Shown here in pieces: positions 25,636-34,520 of a stretch of DNA of 64,000 bases. A model generated the notes under the pieces. It made no database searches. It saw only the letters and a list, made by a program, of their open reading frames with translations, and was not told the DNA's origin. How positions within the stretch are numbered: position 1 is the first letter of the stretch; the number at the start of each line of letters is the position of its first letter. The position numbers were made by a program, and so were the translations under genes. This DNA comes from Hymenobacter sp. BRD128 (lineage in GTDB: Bacteria > Bacteroidota > Bacteroidia > Cytophagales > Hymenobacteraceae): NCBI RefSeq assembly GCF_013256625.1, contig NZ_CP053908.1:1302001-1366000 (forward strand). Reading direction: 5' to 3'.

Positions 25636-27219
25636 ATGCAAACTCTTTTCCTTACCCTCGCCGCCGCTAGCCTGCTGGCAGTGCCCGCCGTAGCCCAAAC
25701 GCCCGCCCCCGAAAAGCTCGACGCCGCCGCCCTGGCCAAAATCAAAGACGAGGGCCTAAACCGCTCGAAGGTGATGGAAACTGCCTTTTACCTCACCGAT
25801 GTGTGCGGCCCGCGTCTGGCGGGCTCCGAAGGCCTGGCCCGCGCCAACGCCTGGACCAAAAAGCGCCTCACCGACTACGGCCTGGCCAACGCTAATGTCG
25901 AAGCCTGGGGGGACTTCGGCCGCGGCTGGGACATCGACAAGAGCTACGTGGCCATGACGGCGCCCTACTACCACGCCCTCATCGGCGTGCCCAAGGCCTG
26001 GACGCCCAGCACCGCTGGCAGCCTGCGCAGGCAAGTGGCCTACGTGAATGTAAAGGAGGAAGCTGACTTTGCTAAGTATAAGGGCCAGCTGCGCGATAAA
26101 ATCGTGGTGCTGCCGGTAGCTACGCCGCCCCAGCCCAACTTCGAGCCCGACGCCAAGCGCCTCACTGCCGACGACTTGCAAAAGCTCACCGAAGCGCCCG
26201 CCGGGGGCGGTGCCCCCACCGCCGCCAACCGCCCCGCCGAGGCCAATCCCGAAGCCCGCCGCGCCGCCATGCTCGCCGCCCGCGAGCTGCGCCAAAAGCT
26301 GGGCGACATGCTTATGGCTGAGGGCACCGCCGCCATCCTCAGCCCCGGCCGCGGCTCCGACGGCACCGTTTTCACCACCAACGGCGCGCCTTACGCCGCC
26401 GATGCCAAGCCGGTACTGCCCGAGCTGGAAATGTCGAGCGAGGACCAGCTGCGCCTCATCCGCCTCGTGGAAGCCGGCATCCCGGTCGAAGTAGAGCTGG
26501 AAACCAAAACCCATTTCCAGGCTCAGGACCTGAAAGGCTACAACGTGGTGGCCGAGATTCCGGGTACCGACAAGAAGCTCAAAGGTGAAGTGGTCATGCT
26601 CGGCGGCCACCTCGACTCGTGGCACGCCGCCACCGGCGCTACCGACAACGCCGCCGGCGTGGCCGTGATGATGGAGGCCGTGCGTATTCTGAAGGCTAGC
26701 GGCCTCAAGCCGCGCCGCACCATCCGCATTGCGCTGTGGGGCGAGGAGGAGGAAGGCCTGCACGGCTCGCGCAACTACGTGAAAAACCACTTCGCCGACC
26801 CCGCCACGATGATGCTCAAGCCCGACCACGAGAAGCTGGCCGCGTACTTCAATCTCGATAACGGTGCGGGTAAAATCCGCGGTATCTACGCCCAAGGCAA
26901 CGAGGCCGTGAAGCCCATTTTCACCGCCTGGCTAGCCCCCTTCGCCGACATGGGTGCCAGCACCGTGACGCTGCGCAACACCGGCAGCACCGACCACATC
27001 GCCTTCGATGCCGTGGGTTTGCCCGGTTTCCAGTTCATCCAGGACGGCCTCGACTACTTCGCCCGCACTCACCACTCCAACCAGGATACCTACGACCGCC
27101 TCGTGGCCGACGACCTTAAGCAAGCCTCGGTTGTGGTAGCCTCATTTGCCTACAACGCTGCCATGCGCGACCAGAAGCTGCCCCGCAAGCCGCTGCCCGC
27201 GGCCGTGAAGCCGCAGTAG
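25636..27219 (+). CDS. M28-family zinc peptidase (carboxypeptidase Q-like)
   Basis: A secreted metallopeptidase of 527 residues with signal peptide MQTLFLTLAAASLLAVPAVA. The two-zinc centre of family M28 is visible: H325 and D327 (GGHLDSW), D337 (GATDNAAG), E370/E371 (WGEEEEG), an Asp in FNLDNGAGK and a His in ARTHHSNQDTYD. A PA-like insert (roughly 130-270) precedes the catalytic core. It is probably periplasmic or outer-membrane associated and degrades dipeptides or short peptides. The ATG at 25636 gives a clean signal peptide. Confidence 0.92.
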   Translation: MQTLFLTLAAASLLAVPAVAQTPAPEKLDAAALAKIKDEGLNRSKVMETAFYLTDVCGPRLAGSEGLARANAWTKKRLTDYGLANANVEAWGDFGRGWDIDKSYVAMTAPYYHALIGVPKAWTPSTAGSLRRQVAYVNVKEEADFAKYKGQLRDKIVVLPVATPPQPNFEPDAKRLTADDLQKLTEAPAGGGAPTAANRPAEANPEARRAAMLAARELRQKLGDMLMAEGTAAILSPGRGSDGTVFTTNGAPYAADAKPVLPELEMSSEDQLRLIRLVEAGIPVEVELETKTHFQAQDLKGYNVVAEIPGTDKKLKGEVVMLGGHLDSWHAATGATDNAAGVAVMMEAVRILKASGLKPRRTIRIALWGEEEEGLHGSRNYVKNHFADPATMMLKPDHEKLAAYFNLDNGAGKIRGIYAQGNEAVKPIFTAWLAPFADMGASTVTLRNTGSTDHIAFDAVGLPGFQFIQDGLDYFARTHHSNQDTYDRLVADDLKQASVVVASFAYNAAMRDQKLPRKPLPAAVKPQ

Positions 27220-27373
27220 GCAACGGGCGCATTTTTGAGCATACCTAACCGATTGGCAGTCTTTCTTTGTTAAAAATACAGGAATATTGAAATAATAAAA
27301 AGTCAGAGTTCACCCGCCACCCACGTTGCTGAAGAAAAATTAACCTTGACTTAAGGCCGGGTTAAGTTGCCCG

Positions 27374-27423
27374 GGGGAGGTTTGCAGCACCATCAGCAAC
27401 CGATTGCTGTTGCAAACCTCCCC
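27374..27423 (+). promoter_or_regulatory. nested hairpin just upstream of the 27430 start codon
   Basis: GGGGAGGTTTGCA (27374-27386) pairs with TGCAAACCTCCCC (27411-27423); inside, CAGCAA pairs with TTGCTG. The structure ends 6 nt before the ATG and would form in the 5' leader, where it could limit ribosome access. Confidence 0.55.
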
Positions 27424-27429
27424 TTTGTC

Positions 27430-28116
27430 ATGTCCAGCGAAATCAAAAACCTCGAAGTAAATGCAGTAAAAACCGCCAAGGCCGTCCCCAAGGCCCCGGC
27501 CGATAAGTCGGAAAAAGACAACCCCCAAAAGCCTGACCACAAGCACGATAAACTTAAGGCCCAGCTGCGTAAGCTCACCACTCACGCCGGCACGGTAGGC
27601 GAGTACGGTGCCAACCCCGACGGTATCTACGACCGGTTTACGCTGACTGCCGCCGGCGCTAGGCACACCATTAAATTTCCGCCGCACTTCGGCCAGGCGC
27701 TGCACCAAGCGGCCCAGCCGGGCGCCGCCGTGACGGTGCTGGCCTACCCCCACACCACGCCCAAAGGCGACGAGCACCTGCACCTGGCTAGCCTCGAAGT
27801 AAGCGGCCAGCACTTGCGGCCCCAGTCCGCTGGCCCCGCCGCCGAGCCCTTTACCGCCCAGGGTAAAGTAGCCGAGCTGCTGCGCGACCCCCAGGGTCAC
27901 CCGCGCGCCCTGCGCCTCGAAGGCGAGGCGAGTGAGCTGCGCTTTCCGCCGCACCTGGGCGAGCAATTGGCTGCTTATCTGGCAATTGGCGCGGTAGTGC
28001 AGGCTAGCGGCTCGCGCCGTGCCGACCGCCCCGGCGAAGTGCGCGCCCCCGGCAACGCGGCCCCGCTGCACCTAGAGCTGCTCACGGTAGGCGGCGAGTC
28101 GTTCCTGATTCGTTAG
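27430..28116 (+). CDS. hypothetical protein with duplicated FPPH domain
   Basis: A 228-residue protein of unknown function without a signal peptide. The first 50 residues are Lys-rich and look disordered. Two repeats of about 50 residues follow: 54-107 and 145-193. Each has a D-x-G turn (ANPDGIYDRFTL / RDPQGHPRALRL), then (K/R)FPPH(F/L)G at 82-88 and 171-177, then a V-rich strand. This suggests an internal gene duplication of a small beta-fold, possibly OB-like. The ATG at 27430 is preceded by a stable hairpin. No family is recognised. Confidence 0.75.
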   Translation: MSSEIKNLEVNAVKTAKAVPKAPADKSEKDNPQKPDHKHDKLKAQLRKLTTHAGTVGEYGANPDGIYDRFTLTAAGARHTIKFPPHFGQALHQAAQPGAAVTVLAYPHTTPKGDEHLHLASLEVSGQHLRPQSAGPAAEPFTAQGKVAELLRDPQGHPRALRLEGEASELRFPPHLGEQLAAYLAIGAVVQASGSRRADRPGEVRAPGNAAPLHLELLTVGGESFLIR

Positions 28117-28171
28117 CGACCACATAACGCACTGGCAGTGAAGAAGCTGCCTCCGATAATCTGCCATCCGC

Positions 28172-28214
28172 AAAGGCCATTCTGCTGCATGATTCCAGGC
28201 GTAGAATGGCCTTT
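28172..28214 (+). terminator. terminator after the FPPH-repeat gene
   Basis: AAAGGCCATTCT (28172-28183) pairs with AGAATGGCCTTT (28203-28214), followed by TTG. It separates the hypothetical gene from the MFS transporter. Confidence 0.75.
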
Positions 28215-28298
28215 TTGCTGCTAGGCTGAAGCTTATTTTAGGCTGAGCCGTAGGCAGTAGCGCCATTTGGTTTCATTTTGCCTTTCTCAGCTGGCGTT

Positions 28299-29600
28299 AT
28301 GCCCGACCCCAAACCTGCTGCCGAACAAAACGCCTCGCTCGACCTAGCCAATGACCCCAAGAAGGGCAGCATTCGGGCGCTGCGGGCGCTCAATTTCTTC
28401 ATTGCCGACGTGCAGAACGGCATGGGACCCTACATGGCGCTCTTTCTGCAATCGAGCGTGCATTGGGGGCCGGCCCGGATTGGCTCGGCGCTGGCCGTCG
28501 GCAATATTGCCCAGGTGCTGGCCCAAACGCCGGCCGGCGTGCTCATCGACCGCCTGCGCCCGAAGCGGGCGCTGCTGCTCGTGGGTATCGGGTTTATTGC
28601 GTTGGCGGTGATAGCCACGGCATTTTTAACCACCGAGCCTGTGGTAATGAGCGGGCAGGCGCTCATCGGCGTGGCCGGGGCCATTTTTCCGCTTTGCCTG
28701 TCAGCAATCGCGCTCGGGCTGGTGGGGCGGCAGAAGTTTGACCGGGCGCAGGGCACCAACCAGGCCTTCAATGCGGCGGGCAATATGTTTGCGGCGCTGG
28801 CGCTGGGCGCCGTGGGCTACTATTTCAGCCTGCGCTGGATGTTCTACTTCGTGGGCATCTTGTGCGTGGGCGCGGTGCTGTGCGTGCTGCGCATCAAGGC
28901 CGACGATATCGACTTCGACCAGGCGCGCGGCGCCGACAAGGGCGCCGATGACGCGGCCGCCCCCAGCGGCAGCGTTTGGGAGGGCATCAGGGAGCTACTA
29001 TACTGCTTCCGCGACTTGCTGAAGCAAAAGCCGGTGGTTGTTTTTCTGATTTCGGCGGTCATCTTCCACTTCGCCAATGCCGCGATGGTGCCCCTCGTAA
29101 CGCAGCTGCTGGCCACGGGCGTGGGCACCAAGCAGGCGGTGCTATTCACCTCGGGCTACATGGTGGCCTCGCAGCTGGTGTTTATGGTGGTAGCGGCGGC
29201 CAGTGGCCGGCTAGCCGGTAAGCTGGGGCGTAAGCCGCTGTTTCTCTTTGGGTTTGCGGCGCTGGCGGCGCGGGGCGTACTCTACACGCTCAGCCATCAC
29301 CCGGCCGCGCTCATCGCCGTGCAGTGCATGGATGGGCTGGGCGCCGGCATTTTCGGCGTGGTGGGCGTGCTTATCATCGCCGACCTTACCAAGGGCACCG
29401 GCCGCTTCAACGCCGCGCAGGGCGCCATCGCCACGGCCCAGGGCATCGGGGCTTTTTTGAGTAATTCGGTGGCGGGCTACCTGGCTAAAAACCAAGGCGA
29501 TAATTTCGCTTTTCTCACGCTGGCCAGCATCGCGGCGGTGGGCTTGGTCGTGTTTTGGGTCTTTATGCCGGAAACGCGCGCCAGCGCCCCCGTTAGCTAA
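28299..29600 (+). CDS. MFS transporter
   Basis: A 433-residue major facilitator superfamily protein with about twelve hydrophobic helices and the loop 2-3 motif GVLIDRLRPKRALL. A central cytoplasmic loop (IKADDIDFDQARGADKGADD) separates the two halves. The second half repeats the motif as GRLAGKLGRKPLF. The substrate cannot be told from sequence; drug or metabolite efflux is typical of such proteins. The ATG at 28299 is preferred to TTG at 28278. Confidence 0.88.
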   Translation: MPDPKPAAEQNASLDLANDPKKGSIRALRALNFFIADVQNGMGPYMALFLQSSVHWGPARIGSALAVGNIAQVLAQTPAGVLIDRLRPKRALLLVGIGFIALAVIATAFLTTEPVVMSGQALIGVAGAIFPLCLSAIALGLVGRQKFDRAQGTNQAFNAAGNMFAALALGAVGYYFSLRWMFYFVGILCVGAVLCVLRIKADDIDFDQARGADKGADDAAAPSGSVWEGIRELLYCFRDLLKQKPVVVFLISAVIFHFANAAMVPLVTQLLATGVGTKQAVLFTSGYMVASQLVFMVVAAASGRLAGKLGRKPLFLFGFAALAARGVLYTLSHHPAALIAVQCMDGLGAGIFGVVGVLIIADLTKGTGRFNAAQGAIATAQGIGAFLSNSVAGYLAKNQGDNFAFLTLASIAAVGLVVFWVFMPETRASAPVS

Positions 29601-29718
29601 GCGGCCCGACTTTTGAGCCGCCGCCGGCTTAAATACGCGGCGCTCGTGCCGAACTTCGCCGCGCGCGGTGCTTCGTCGGTGGCCTTGGCTAGCCCGGCGC
29701 GGCCCGCGCGCTCCGCTT

Positions 29719-30774
29719 ATGCTGCAACGCGTTCAGTTAAACCGCCTGAAATACGCCGCTGCCCTGACGCTGGCTAGCCTGCTCATCGGGCTGGCGGGCT
29801 TCATGGGCATCGAGCACTTCAACCTGGCCGATGCGTTCTACATGAGCGTCATTACCGTTTCGCCGGGCGGCTACGAGCAGCTGCGCCCACTCTCCGAAGC
29901 GGGGCGCATCTTTACGGGCTGCTACATCCTCTACAACCTGCTGGTAGTTGCCTACTTCGTGTCGGTAATTACGACGTTTATTTTTGATGGGGAGCTGCGC
30001 CGATTATTTAATATGTACCGTACCGACCAGGAAATCAAGCGTTTCAGCGGCCACGTCATCATCTGCGGCTTTGGCAGCAATGGGCGCAAGGCCTACCAGC
30101 GCCTGCTGCTCAACAGCGTGCGGGTGGTCGTTATCGAGCTGAACGAGCAGCTGCTGAAAGAGCTGACGGAAGGCCGCAACGGCGCCGATGTGGACGGCGA
30201 CGGCGTGGCCGGCGGCAAAATATTTTCGGTGCTGGGCGATGCTACTATGGACCCCGTGCTGGAGCAGGCCGGCGTGGCGCGGGCCTCGGCCATTATCGCG
30301 GCCCTGCCCAACGATTCGGATAATATGTCGGTGGCGCTGTCGGCGCGGGCGCTCAACCCGCGGCTCAACATCATCGCCCGCGCGTCGCACAAGGTGTCGG
30401 AGCGCAAGTTGATTGCGGCCGGGGCCAACTCGGTGGTGATGCCCGACGAGATTGGCGGCTCGCAGATGGCCGACCTGGTGGTGCGCCCCGAAGTAATCCG
30501 GTTTCTGGACATGATTTCGGGCCTGAGCGCCGACAAGCTGCGCCTCGAAGAGTTGAGCTACGAGCAAATGCGCCAGGATTTGCGCGGGCGCAGCATCCGC
30601 GAGTTGGATATCCGCTCCCTGACCGGCGCCACGGTCATCGGCCTGCGCCAGCAAAACGGCGCCCTGCTGGTGAGCCCGGACGCGAACTACAACCTGGAGC
30701 CGGGCGACATTATCCTGGTGCTTGGCAGCGAAACACAGATTGAGGCGTTCGAAGTCCGCTACCGGCAGCTCTAA
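29719..30774 (+). CDS. ion channel with RCK (TrkA-N/TrkA-C) domains, atypical selectivity filter
   Basis: A 351-residue protein with the two-helix channel layout: TM1 (12-30), pore region (40-55), TM2 (64-88), then an RCK domain (HVIICGFGSNGRKA, 112-125) with a Rossmann fold and a TrkA-C domain at the end. The canonical filter T-V-G-Y-G is not present: TVSPGGYE (46-53) aligns with STVGYG, giving PGGYE. It may be a K+ channel with altered selectivity, a non-selective channel or a sensor. The ATG at 29719 is chosen over one at 29668, which would add a basic leader. Confidence 0.85.
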   Translation: MLQRVQLNRLKYAAALTLASLLIGLAGFMGIEHFNLADAFYMSVITVSPGGYEQLRPLSEAGRIFTGCYILYNLLVVAYFVSVITTFIFDGELRRLFNMYRTDQEIKRFSGHVIICGFGSNGRKAYQRLLLNSVRVVVIELNEQLLKELTEGRNGADVDGDGVAGGKIFSVLGDATMDPVLEQAGVARASAIIAALPNDSDNMSVALSARALNPRLNIIARASHKVSERKLIAAGANSVVMPDEIGGSQMADLVVRPEVIRFLDMISGLSADKLRLEELSYEQMRQDLRGRSIRELDIRSLTGATVIGLRQQNGALLVSPDANYNLEPGDIILVLGSETQIEAFEVRYRQL

Positions 30775-30944
30775 ATCAGGCTTGACCGATAGCTACTTAA
30801 GTCAGCGCCAATGGCGCGGGGCCCTGCTCCGTGCCGATTACTTCGCCGGCCTCTGGCTGGCACTTGTGGTGCGAGTTGCTGGCGGCTAGCGCGCAAACAC
30901 CCCGTCCTAAATGGCGTAGACGTAATTCGCATCTGCGTAAAACT

Positions 30945-33152
30945 ATGTCTGCTACTCCTCAGATTGGCCAAGCCCACCGCCGCGTCGACGGCCGCCTCAA
31001 AGTAACCGGTCAGGCCCGCTACGCCGCCGAGCACGCCGTGCCGGGCTGCGTGCACGGGGTGCTGGTAACGAGCCCGGTAGCGACCGGCCGCATCACGCAG
31101 CTCGATACGAAAGCGGCGGCCAAAGCCCCCGGCGTGCTGGCCGTCGTGTCGCACCTCAACTCGCCCAAGGTGCCCGGCTACGAAAACCCCCAGCCCGACG
31201 CGCGGGTGGAAGGCCAGCAGTTTCGGGTGTTTTTCGACGCTGAAATCCACTACAGCAACCAGCCGGTGGCGCTGGCCATCGCCGCCACGCTGGAGCAGGC
31301 GCAGCACGCCGCTACGCTCGTGCGCGTGCAGTATGAGCAGGCCGCGCCACATATGGATATCACCAAAGGCTTGACCAGCAGCTACAAGCCCAAGAAAGAA
31401 AAAGACCACCTGCGCGGCCAGCCCCAGGCCTACAAAACGGCCCCGGTGCAAATCGCCCACGAGTACCAGACGCCGCTGCAAGTGCACAACCCGCTGGAAA
31501 TGCACGCCGCCATCGCTGAGTGGCAGGGCGATAAGCTCACGGTCTGGAACAAAACCCAGGCTCCGTCGCTGGCCCAGAAGGATTTGATGAAGCTCTGGGC
31601 TCTGCCCAAGGAAAGCGTGCAGGTGCATTCGCCGTTCGTGGGCGGGGCGTTCGGGGGCGCCTCGCGCATCTGGCCGCCCGAGATGGCCGCCATTATCGGC
31701 GCCAGGGTGGTGGGCCGCCCGGTGAAGGTGCTGAACCAGCGTGAGCACGAGTTCAGCATGGTGGGCTACCGGCCGCGCTCGGTGCAACGCGTGGCGCTGG
31801 GCGCGCAGCCCGACGGCACGTTGGTGGGCATTGCGCACGAGGCGTTCGGGGCTACCTCGCGCTACGAGCAGTTCACCGAGCGCATTTTGCACCCCACCAA
31901 GTCGGGCTACCGCTGCCCCAATGCCGAGCTGACTTACCACCTCGTGCCGCTCGACATGAGCTCGCCTTGCTGGACGCGCGGCCCCGGCGAAACCACCGGC
32001 TCCTTCGCCATCGAGTCGGCGATGGACGAGCTGGCCCACGCCCTCAAGATGGACCCGCTGGCCCTGCGCCTGAAAAACTTCGCCGAAACCGACCCCGACA
32101 ACGGCAAGCCCTGGAGCAGTAACTACCTGCGCGCGTGCTACGCCCGGGGCGCCGAGAAATTCGGCTGGCAACAGCGCAACCCTACGCCCGGCGCCACCCG
32201 CGCCGGCGACTGGCTGGTGGGCCAGGGCATGGCGATGGGCATCTACCACGCCTCGCGCACCAAGGCCAGCGCCCGCGCCCGCCTGCTGCCCGATGGCACC
32301 TTAATAGTGCAGAGTGCAACGGCCGACGGCGGCCCCGGCACCGCCACCATCATGACCCAGATTGCCGCCGATGCCAGCGGCGTGGCCCCCGAAAACATCC
32401 GCTTCGAGCTCGGCGACGCGGCCTTCCCGGAGGCGCCCGGCCAGTTTGGCTCGCACACCGTGGCCTCGGTGGGCGCGGCCGTGCACGCGGCCTGCGCGGC
32501 CCTGCGCCAGCAGCTGGTCAACCTGGCGTTCAGCACGCCCGGCTCGCCCTTCGCCCAGGCCCGGCTCGCCGACCTGGTGGCCGAGGGCGGCACCGTGCGC
32601 CTGGCTAGCCACCCCGCTACTGGCCTAGCCTACGGCGAGGTGCTGCGCCGGGCCGGCCAGCCGGCGCTCGAAGTCACGCATGAGTCGCCCGAGGTGCCGG
32701 AGCAGGGCGAGAAGTCGGGCAAGTCGTTCTGCGCCAGCTTTGTGGAAGTGCGCGTGCACGCCCACACCCGCGAGGTGCGCGTGAGCCGCGTCTTCTCGGC
32801 CGTGGATGCGGGCCGCATCATGAACCCCCAAACGGCCCGCAGCCAGGTGTACGGGGCCATCACCTGGGGCCTGGGGCTAGCCCTGCTCGAAGACGCCGTG
32901 CTCGACCACCGCTTCGGCCGCCTCACCAACGCCGACCTGGCCAACTACCACGTGCCCGTCAACGCCGACCTGCCGCCCAGCATCGACGTCATTTTCATCG
33001 ACCAGCCCGATACCTACCTCGACCCGATGGGCGCCAAAGGCCTGGGCGAAATCGGCATCGTCGGCTTCAGCGCCGCCATCGCCAACGCGGTATTTAATGC
33101 CACCGGCAAGCGCGTGCGGAACTTGCCAATTACCCCGGATAAACTTATCTAA
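30945..33152 (+). CDS. molybdopterin-binding subunit of xanthine dehydrogenase family (YagR/PaoC-like)
   Basis: The large, molybdenum-cofactor subunit of a xanthine dehydrogenase or aldehyde oxidase-type hydroxylase. The 735-residue protein begins MSATPQIGQAHRRVDGRLKVTGQARYA, contains VGGAFGGASRIWP and ends with KGLGEIGIVG, where E702 should be the catalytic glutamate. It resembles PaoC (YagR) in length. The usual small Fe-S and FAD subunits are not next to it: a channel gene is upstream and an opposite-strand gene downstream. The ATG at 30945 gives the family N-terminus. Confidence 0.9.
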   Translation: MSATPQIGQAHRRVDGRLKVTGQARYAAEHAVPGCVHGVLVTSPVATGRITQLDTKAAAKAPGVLAVVSHLNSPKVPGYENPQPDARVEGQQFRVFFDAEIHYSNQPVALAIAATLEQAQHAATLVRVQYEQAAPHMDITKGLTSSYKPKKEKDHLRGQPQAYKTAPVQIAHEYQTPLQVHNPLEMHAAIAEWQGDKLTVWNKTQAPSLAQKDLMKLWALPKESVQVHSPFVGGAFGGASRIWPPEMAAIIGARVVGRPVKVLNQREHEFSMVGYRPRSVQRVALGAQPDGTLVGIAHEAFGATSRYEQFTERILHPTKSGYRCPNAELTYHLVPLDMSSPCWTRGPGETTGSFAIESAMDELAHALKMDPLALRLKNFAETDPDNGKPWSSNYLRACYARGAEKFGWQQRNPTPGATRAGDWLVGQGMAMGIYHASRTKASARARLLPDGTLIVQSATADGGPGTATIMTQIAADASGVAPENIRFELGDAAFPEAPGQFGSHTVASVGAAVHAACAALRQQLVNLAFSTPGSPFAQARLADLVAEGGTVRLASHPATGLAYGEVLRRAGQPALEVTHESPEVPEQGEKSGKSFCASFVEVRVHAHTREVRVSRVFSAVDAGRIMNPQTARSQVYGAITWGLGLALLEDAVLDHRFGRLTNADLANYHVPVNADLPPSIDVIFIDQPDTYLDPMGAKGLGEIGIVGFSAAIANAVFNATGKRVRNLPITPDKLI

Positions 33153-33161
33153 AAAACGTCT

Positions 33162-33195
33162 GTCATGCTGAGCTTGCGAAGCATCTTGTCAGATT
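33162..33195. repeat. half copy of the palindromic repeat
   Basis: GTCATGCTGAGCTTGCGAAG is one arm of the repeat family with one base missing (TTGCGAA instead of TTGCCGAA). The inverted arm is absent. It lies just after the oxidoreductase gene. Confidence 0.7.
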
Positions 33196-33258
33196 AAAAC
33201 TTGGTTCTGGATGACAAAAAGCTTTACAGGTTCAATAGTGATTATTCTTTGAATTGAA

Positions 33259-33582
33259 TCATTCGGAAAGCAAGTTGTATACTGTAAACTTGTCTTCATA
33301 CTGCCCTTTGGTGAACAATTGTACTTCTTCTGGCGATTCCCATTCAATACTGCGTAAATAGTTAATGAAATCATCAACGTCTAAGTAATTATAAGCCCCT
33401 AGGTAAATACGAGTTTCCATCATTTTAGAGCCACCGTACCAACCTCTGGGAAGTCTGTCATCATCAATTGATACTAATAGAAATCCCCGTTCTTTATTAG
33501 GGTAGCTATTTAATTGTGATGCAATGGTTTGCTCCTCTTCGCTGACTGAAAAAGAGAGCATCAAGTTTGTTACAGAGCTCAT
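33259..33582 (-). CDS. hypothetical protein
   Basis: A 107-residue acidic soluble protein starting MSSVTNLMLSFSVSEEEQTIASQLNSYP. It has no signal peptide or membrane helix. It is markedly more AT-rich than the surrounding DNA, which may mean horizontal transfer. The family is not recognised. The ATG at 33582 is chosen because the longer frame (to 33684) overlaps the hydrolase gene. Confidence 0.7.
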   Translation of the reverse strand: MSSVTNLMLSFSVSEEEQTIASQLNSYPNKERGFLLVSIDDDRLPRGWYGGSKMMETRIYLGAYNYLDVDDFINYLRSIEWESPEEVQLFTKGQYEDKFTVYNLLSE

Positions 33583-33619
33583 ATTAGCTTTTTGATAACT
33601 TATCAATTGCAGTTTCAGT

Positions 33620-34477
33620 CTACCCCAGCTTCTCCTTAAACAGCCGCAGCGTGCGCTCCCAGGCCAGCTTGGCGGCCTCGGCATTGTAGCGGGCGGGGGA
33701 AGTGTCGTTGTTGAACGCGTGGTTCACGCCCTCGTAGATAAACAGCTCGTAGGGAATGTGGGCGGCCTTGAGCGCCGCCTCGTAGGCCAGGATGCCGGCG
33801 TTGATGCGCTGGTCGAGGCCGCCGTAGTGCAGCATCACGTTGGCTTTTATCTGGGGCACGTCTTCGGCCTTGGGCTGCTGGCCGTAGTAGGCCACGGCGG
33901 CGTTGAGGCTGGGGTCGTGCACCGCCAGATGGTTGGCTAGCCCGCCGCCCCAGCAGAAGCCCACGCAGCCGGTGCGGCCGTTGCAATCGGGCCGGGCGCG
34001 CAGGTAGGTGAGGGCGGCCAGGTAATTGTGCAGGTTTTTGGCCGGGTCGAGCTGGCCGATGAGCGTGCGGCCCTGGTCTTCGTCGGCGGGCGTGCCGCCC
34101 ACTACGCTCAGCGCATCCACGCCCAGCGCCAGGTAGCCGGCCTGCGCCACGCGGCGCGTCACGTCCTTGATGTGCGGCGTAAGGCCCCGGTTTTCGTGGA
34201 TTACGACCACCGCGCCGCGCTTTTTCCGGCCCTTGGGGTGCACCAGGTAGCCGCTCACGGTGGCGCCGTCGCCGGGCCAGGTCACGGTTTCTTCCACTAG
34301 GTCTTCGGCCAGGGGCGAGATAGTAGCTGCCCGCGCGTAGCCGGGCTCCAGCACCGAGAGGGCCGTGGTGGCCAGCGCCGCGCTGCCCGCCAGCACCAAG
34401 AGGCGGTCGAGAAATTCCTTGCGCGACAGCGGGCGGTGGGTGTACTCGTCGAAGAGGTTGATGATGCGCTGGTCCAT
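33620..34477 (-). CDS. dienelactone hydrolase family protein
   Basis: An alpha/beta hydrolase of the carboxymethylenebutenolidase type, 285 residues. The nucleophile is C175 in GFCWGGG; the triad is completed by an Asp in GGLDQR and a His in GVNHAF. The N-terminus carries SRKEFLDRLLVLAGSAALATTAL, a hydrophobic segment preceded by a Tat-like motif (one Arg replaced by Lys), so export through Tat is possible. Substrates of this broad family are not predictable. Confidence 0.9.
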   Translation of the reverse strand: MDQRIINLFDEYTHRPLSRKEFLDRLLVLAGSAALATTALSVLEPGYARAATISPLAEDLVEETVTWPGDGATVSGYLVHPKGRKKRGAVVVIHENRGLTPHIKDVTRRVAQAGYLALGVDALSVVGGTPADEDQGRTLIGQLDPAKNLHNYLAALTYLRARPDCNGRTGCVGFCWGGGLANHLAVHDPSLNAAVAYYGQQPKAEDVPQIKANVMLHYGGLDQRINAGILAYEAALKAAHIPYELFIYEGVNHAFNNDTSPARYNAEAAKLAWERTLRLFKEKLG

Positions 34478-34520
34478 GCGGGCGGGGAGGGGTTAGGCGC
34501 GCAAGGTATTGCCGGCCAGC

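Noticed and set aside
25756..26895. 379-codon open frame opposite the M28 peptidase
   Set aside because: Antisense shadow with His/Gly/Val-rich composition typical of reversed GC-rich codons.
30771..32249. 492-codon open frame opposite the molybdopterin subunit
   Set aside because: Antisense shadow; the plus-strand protein carries all the family motifs.
33583..33684. Longer version of the 33259 hypothetical gene
   Set aside because: It would overlap the dienelactone hydrolase gene and adds GC-rich sequence unlike the rest of the small gene.
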